This document shows, in pieces, positions 60,875 to 64,000 of a stretch of DNA of 64,000 nucleotides. The notes below the pieces were generated by a model. The model saw only the letters and a program-made list of their open reading frames with translations, had not been told where the DNA came from and did not search any database. Source of the stretch: Sulfurovum sp. (GTDB taxonomy: Bacteria; Campylobacterota; Campylobacteria; Campylobacterales; Sulfurovaceae); assembly GCA_023955225.1 (NCBI GenBank), contig JAGSGJ010000002.1:10388-74387 (forward strand), given 5' to 3'. The position numbers and the translations under genes were made by a program. How positions within the stretch are numbered: position 1 is the first letter of the stretch; every line of letters begins with the position of its first letter.

Positions 60875-61018
60875 ATGGGAAGAAAAATACATAGATGGGC
60901 AAATACTATAGCAATATTAATTGGGATGTATTTTCTGTTTCAAATCACTGAGAGTACTCAACAGAAAGATGTAAAACAGTGCGAGTTTTTACTAATGGAA
61001 GAGATGAGAGGCGAATAA
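60875..61018 (+). CDS. Small single-pass membrane protein, 47 residues
   Basis: Short frame starting MGRKIHRWANTIAILIG and ending MEEMRGE. It has one hydrophobic segment (residues about 9-24) after a basic N-terminus, and an acidic, Cys-containing tail. AGGAG stands six bases before the ATG, a good ribosome site. It is flanked by palindrome-type repeats. No family recognised. Confidence 0.55.
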   Translation: MGRKIHRWANTIAILIGMYFLFQITESTQQKDVKQCEFLLMEEMRGE

Positions 61019-61062
61019 ATAGGAGAAATGAAGAAGTATGTGCCATTGTCATAATGGCTTAT

Positions 61063-61078
61063 CTTATAAGGTTTTGAG
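61063..61078. repeat. Half copy of the AT palindrome family
   Basis: CTTATAAGGTTTTGAG matches the right arm of the full palindromes at 62.1, 62.5 and 63.0 kb. It lies 45 bases after the stop codon of the 47-residue gene. Confidence 0.45.
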
Positions 61079-61190
61079 AATGAAACATTTACATTTTATG
61101 GAGTTGATACTTTGTTTATAGTGTTATCTTGAACTGACACTAAAACATATGAAACCAACAAACACCCCCTAAATACAATGGTAGGTATAA

Positions 61191-61913
61191 TCAATTATCC
61201 ATATGTTCTTTGATAATTGACATCATGTCATCCATAGCCTCACCCGCTTTTTTCTGAATGAAATGCTCAAAGTATTCATCTATGTAAGATTTCGGATCAA
61301 ATTTACTTGCAGTCTCCTGACGTTTGGGATCAATTAGGATGGAGTGTTTAAATTCTTTTGCAATGGGAATAATGTCGATCACCGTACCGCTGGTACCGAT
61401 AGCGATGAAAAGCGTACAATGACGAATGGCCTCTTGGATGTGTCTATACTCCGGCGCTGCTTCGCCAAACATGACGACATTGTGACGAACCCTTTTATTG
61501 CCACAATGGGGACAATGTTCATTATCTTCTTGAGGAGCATAACCAACATTAAACGTCTCCGTACACGACTCACAGCGTAGATCGGTTAGCGTACCATGAA
61601 GATGGATCACATCTTTTGCACCCGCTTTCTCCATAAGGTTATCAATATTTTGGGTCAGATGGATGACTCTTCCACGATAATCGTGTTCAAGTTGGGCCAG
61701 TATCTTATGGGCATGATTAGGCTCTTTCAACTCAAGGTCACGTCTGCGGTCGTTGTAAAAACGGGTTACATATTGGTGATCTTCGATCCAGCCTTGCGTA
61801 GAGCAGACTTTCATAACATCGTGGTTTTCCCAAAGACCGTCATGGTCTCTAAAGGTACGTATGCCACTCTCAGCAGAGAGTCCGGCACCGCTTAGTATCA
61901 TAACTTTTTTCAT
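61191..61913 (-). CDS. cobB: Sirtuin-type NAD-dependent protein deacylase
   Basis: A 240-residue NAD-dependent deacylase. NAD-binding GAGLSAESGIRTFRDHDGLW is followed by LTQNIDNLMEKAG and catalytic HLHGTL. The zinc module has CESC and CPHC pairs. The ATG at 61913 has GAGG six bases upstream and is preferred to the ATG two codons earlier. Reverses acetylation or succinylation of lysines; targets unknown. Standalone, with palindromic repeats on both flanks. Its C-terminus (SIIKEHMDN) ends normally. Confidence 0.92.
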   Translation of the reverse strand: MKKVMILSGAGLSAESGIRTFRDHDGLWENHDVMKVCSTQGWIEDHQYVTRFYNDRRRDLELKEPNHAHKILAQLEHDYRGRVIHLTQNIDNLMEKAGAKDVIHLHGTLTDLRCESCTETFNVGYAPQEDNEHCPHCGNKRVRHNVVMFGEAAPEYRHIQEAIRHCTLFIAIGTSGTVIDIIPIAKEFKHSILIDPKRQETASKFDPKSYIDEYFEHFIQKKAGEAMDDMMSIIKEHMDN

Positions 61914-62223
61914 GTTCATCCTCTTTATGGCTCCCTATAAGTATACGACAATTAATAGAGTGAAGTAAAGACAATGGTTAGTATGGATTGTATTAAATAT
62001 TTTTTTGCTGATTCATGAAGAAGTTCATCTCTTTGATGCGTGTATAAAGTTCAGGAGTTATACACTCTGACTACGTATAACCCGAAGGTCAATTATTGAA
62101 AATGGAAACTTTATAAAGTTATATATTTTATAAGGTTTCTATGCATTGAAATTATATAAATAGACAAATTATGGCTACAAATTCACAATTAATTAGAATA
62201 GTATGTATGAAAAGGAGTTTACA
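61914..62223. other. 310-bp intergenic region with a palindrome copy
   Basis: Between the divergent sirtuin gene and the Cys-rich secreted protein gene. It holds one full palindrome copy (62106-62138). On the minus strand a 25-codon frame (61993-62070) reads ITPELYTRIKEMNFFMNQ but has no start codon, resembling a leftover C-terminus. Nothing else recognised. Confidence 0.5.
62106..62138. repeat. AT-rich palindrome, copy 1
   Basis: Arms AAACTTTATAAA and TTTATAAGGTTT (one mismatch) around the loop GTTATATAT. The loop is identical in all three full copies. Preceded by AATGG, as is copy 2. Confidence 0.75.
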
Positions 62224-62496
62224 ATGATAAAACAATTGATACTTTCAACTGCCATAGTGGCAGGAGTAGCTCACGGTGCTACAGATAATATTTCGTCTGG
62301 TGGTCCAATTTTGATGATGAATGACAAAGTAAAATATGATGTCTGGAATCCCCCTATGGGTAAAAAGGAATCGGGGGAATGCTGCAAAGATGGTAACTGT
62401 GTAGGAAATTTTAGCTGCATCAAAAAAGATGGCAGGGTTTATAAGTTTTTTAGGTCATTGAGTAAAAAAGTAGTAAAAAATTGCAAAAAGTTGTAA
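62224..62496 (+). CDS. Small secreted Cys-rich protein
   Basis: A 90-residue protein with a signal peptide (MIKQLILSTAIVAGVAHG, cleaved near ATDN). The mature part has four Cys in ECCKDGNCVGNFSC and one more near the end, then a strongly basic tail (RSLSKKVVKNCKKL). AGGAG stands six bases before the ATG at 62224; an in-frame ATG seven codons earlier does not fit as well. Cys-rich plus basic design could bind metal, haem or anions, or be a toxin-like peptide; no family recognised. Flanked by two palindrome copies, the second just behind the stop codon. Confidence 0.65.
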   Translation: MIKQLILSTAIVAGVAHGATDNISSGGPILMMNDKVKYDVWNPPMGKKESGECCKDGNCVGNFSCIKKDGRVYKFFRSLSKKVVKNCKKL

Positions 62497-62510
62497 AAAC
62501 CTTGTAATGG

Positions 62511-62545
62511 AAAACCTTATAAAGTTATATATTTTATAAGGTTTT
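62511..62545. repeat. AT-rich palindrome, copy 2
   Basis: Perfect 13-base arms AAAACCTTATAAA and TTTATAAGGTTTT around GTTATATAT, 15 bases after the stop codon of the Cys-rich protein gene; the arm ends in TTTT, so it may also act as a terminator. Confidence 0.8.
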
Positions 62546-62673
62546 ATGTATATATTTAAACTTCACTGCTTCAAACTATTTCTCGAGTGGAGTTCCTTTG
62601 TAAATAATATCTATTCAAGATCTTCACTCATTGTTTTCAGTTGACACACCATTACACATCAATATTATTGGTA

Positions 62674-62874
62674 TTAGAGTTCTTCACTTTTCATTAAAAA
62701 TGCAGTTTCATTAAGCAATTCGTAAATAGTGCTTTTCTCTTCATCAGTTAATGATACATCTTCAAACAAGTCCATCTTTACTAAAGCATCCAGTATACGT
62801 GCCTTAGCTGCAATATATGCACTCTTTCCTTCTGGACTCAATGCTTCTAACTTATCGTGATTTTCTTTAGTCAT
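62674..62874 (-). CDS. Hypothetical small helical protein, 66 residues
   Basis: Acidic, fully helical-looking cytosolic protein starting MTKENHDKLEALSPEG and ending FLMKSEEL. AAGGAG stands seven bases before the ATG at 62874; the frame is open ten codons further upstream without a ribosome site. No motif, membrane segment or Cys. No family recognised. Confidence 0.6.
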   Translation of the reverse strand: MTKENHDKLEALSPEGKSAYIAAKARILDALVKMDLFEDVSLTDEEKSTIYELLNETAFLMKSEEL

Positions 62875-63010
62875 TTTCTGACTCCTTTTTTTGAGATACC
62901 TCATTATGCCAAAACTAAAATATAATACACATGGGTATATTTTTCTATGGATATGAAAGAAAATGATTCAATTAATTTTAGTAGCGTTTACAAGTCTTAA
63001 CTCGAAAATT

Positions 63011-63045
63011 AAAACCTTATAAAGTTATATATTTTATAATGTTTT
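63011..63045. repeat. AT-rich palindrome, copy 3
   Basis: Same sequence as copy 2 except one base in the right arm (TTTATAATGTTTT). Located 46 bases beyond the stop codon of the minus-strand SHOCT gene. Confidence 0.75.
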
Positions 63046-63090
63046 CTCGTATGATGCAAGACATTCGTCTTAACATGACAAACCCTTTAA

Positions 63091-63303
63091 TTATTTTTTA
63101 TTAAGAGCATCAGATCTCTCTTCATACTCTTCTGTATCTATCTCGCCATTTGCATAGCGCCTATCAAGTATGTCTTGTGCGGAGGAGTGTTTCTCTTCAC
63201 CTTTAGTGTTTTCTTTTAAAAAATATATGACAATAATAACCAACAATATCGGTACAAACCACATACCAAAACCCATACCCCAACCATCTCCTACATAATC
63301 CAT
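63091..63303 (-). CDS. Membrane-anchored SHOCT-domain protein
   Basis: A 70-residue protein with an N-terminal glycine/aromatic stretch, one transmembrane helix (about 14-29, FVPILLVIIVIYFL) and a C-terminal SHOCT motif (QDILDRRYANGEIDTEEYEERSDAL). SHOCT modules are short helical pairs thought to aid oligomerisation. Role unknown; such proteins are common in bacterial envelopes. Single gene. Confidence 0.85.
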   Translation of the reverse strand: MDYVGDGWGMGFGMWFVPILLVIIVIYFLKENTKGEEKHSSAQDILDRRYANGEIDTEEYEERSDALNKK

Positions 63304-63448
63304 TTTTTATCCATTTTGAGATTTTCTTATTTAGAGTATACAGCTAAGGTGTGCAGATGACGTGTAGAAAAATCTTTACATATCTTATCAAGGATATATA
63401 ATTAAACTGCTATATAATACAAATATTAATAAACAAATGGAGTGACAA

Positions 63449-63799
63449 TTGGCTTACTATATAACAAAACTAGTTATTACAACACTTTTAATCGTATTAA
63501 TTTCTGAAATCTCCAAGAGAAGCAGTTTAGCGGGTGCGATATTAGCAGCTATCCCTTTAGTGTCAATATTAGCTATGACATGGATGTATATAGATACAAG
63601 TGATAGCAGCAGTGCAGTGGAATTTTCAAACAACATTGTTTGGTTAATTGCCCCATCAATGACATTATTTATAGCTTTTCCAATCTTAATAAAGAAAGGC
63701 TTTAGCTTTTATCCAAGTATGCTTATCTCAATTTTGATGACTGTTTTTGCTTATTACAGCATTATATTTCTTCTTGGTAAATTAGGAATCAGGTCATAA
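63449..63799 (+). CDS. DUF3147-family integral membrane protein
   Basis: A 116-residue protein with four hydrophobic helices (about 5-22, 27-46, 64-82, 90-110), matching the DUF3147 layout with SEISKRSSLAGAILAAIPLVS. The start is a TTG with GGAG seven bases upstream; no in-frame ATG is suitably placed. Function unknown. Last gene in the window; the 201 bases after it contain only repeat arms. Confidence 0.82.
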   Translation: MAYYITKLVITTLLIVLISEISKRSSLAGAILAAIPLVSILAMTWMYIDTSDSSSAVEFSNNIVWLIAPSMTLFIAFPILIKKGFSFYPSMLISILMTVFAYYSIIFLLGKLGIRS

Positions 63800-63841
63800 T
63801 TACAGGCGTATTCAATTAAAATTTTTTAAACATTATCATTT

Positions 63842-63923
63842 AACATATTTTATAAGGTTTATCGCTGTAGCGACATTTAGAGAGCATAAATATGTAACTT
63901 TCTATATAAAACCTTATAAAATG
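63842..63923. repeat. Split copy of the palindrome family flanking a small hairpin
   Basis: CATATTTTATAAGGTTT (about 63844-63860) and its complement AAAACCTTATAAAATGTG (63908-63923 region) are about 48 bases apart and can pair over some 16 bases. The space between holds CGCT-GT-AGCG, a short inner stem. Located 43 bases after the DUF3147 gene. Confidence 0.6.
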
Positions 63924-64000
63924 TGCTATATGAATGATTTTATAATGAAAAGTATGAAAGAAAACAGCAACTCCAAATCGTTGATACATTAATAATCCAC

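Noticed and set aside
61028..61120. Short peptides beginning MKKYVPLS and MKHLHFMEL
   Set aside because: Fewer than 15 codons and poorly spaced ribosome sites.
62106..63045. CRISPR array
   Set aside because: The repeats are hundreds of bases apart, palindromic and interspersed with genes, with no regular spacers or cas genes.
1..64000. tRNA or rRNA genes
   Set aside because: No cloverleaf-like GGTTCRA segments with acceptor pairing or rRNA-like stretches were noticed by eye; a tRNA scan would be decisive.

Overview
The window is about 64 kb of AT-rich, densely packed bacterial DNA that looks like a chromosome of the Campylobacterota, most likely a marine sulfur oxidiser of the Sulfurovum/Sulfurimonas type. 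The evidence is conserved gene order: a fabL-like reductase, dapA, M16 peptidase and pyrD run as in Helicobacter and Campylobacter, and a hydrolase-murF pair matches Helicobacter order. There is also a modE-modABC cluster, a short zinc-finger RecO and a flavocytochrome c sulfide dehydrogenase. Genus assignment is inference. No rRNA, tRNA, CRISPR array, transposase or prophage was recognised.

Layout. 0-7.7 kb: minus-strand housekeeping run (fabL-like, dapA, M16 peptidase, pyrD, small outer-membrane-like protein, msbA-like ABC exporter, cysS). 8-11.6 kb: TonB-dependent receptor plus membrane polyferredoxin. 11.7-13.8 kb: divergent murJ and ruvA. 13.8-18.4 kb: minus-strand sensory and envelope block (two-component system, acidic octapeptide-repeat protein, beta-barrel, NlpC/P60 peptidase, cytochrome c). 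18.5-22.5 kb: flavoprotein, two YkuD-domain proteins and an unknown repeat protein. 22.7-25 kb: sulfide dehydrogenase pair. 25-32 kb: PA2778/PA2779-like pair, hydrolase-murF, META protein, lysozyme-like protein, CYTH-CHAD protein. 32-40 kb: fused TRAP permease, MoxR, thioredoxin, cytidine deaminase, RHH/fructosamine-kinase/TlpA-like operon, patatin, glycine-zipper lipoprotein. 40.4-43.6 kb: molybdate regulon behind two tandem ModE-type boxes, then a hybrid kinase with a NIT-like sensor. 46.7-53.1 kb: PhnA, solo RND pump, cupin, lipoamide-dehydrogenase-like protein, recO. 53.1-53.4 kb: a 269-bp palindromic MITE-like element. 53.5-60.8 kb: gltB, inositol-phosphatase family, accD, thiE-like, tag. 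60.8-64 kb: sparsely coding tail with small genes, a sirtuin and a family of near-identical AT-rich palindromes.

How genes work together. Electron-transfer functions include sulfide oxidation (lipoprotein cytochrome plus Tat-exported flavoprotein), small cytochromes and Fe-S proteins. Molybdate uptake would feed molybdoenzymes such as nitrate reductase, and the adjacent NIT-like kinase fits that theme, although no molybdoenzyme lies here. Short direct repeats with TAACA cores precede both the TonB receptor and the sulfide dehydrogenase, hinting at a shared regulator.

Most unusual elements: the octapeptide-repeat protein module, whose export signal may need a non-canonical start codon; the palindromic MITE-like element before gltB; the repeated palindrome family at 60.8-64 kb; the paired ModE boxes and a porin-like stub in the mod operon; and the receptor-polyferredoxin pair with its metal-ligand-rich tail. 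All calls come from reading the sequence alone; no database search was run.
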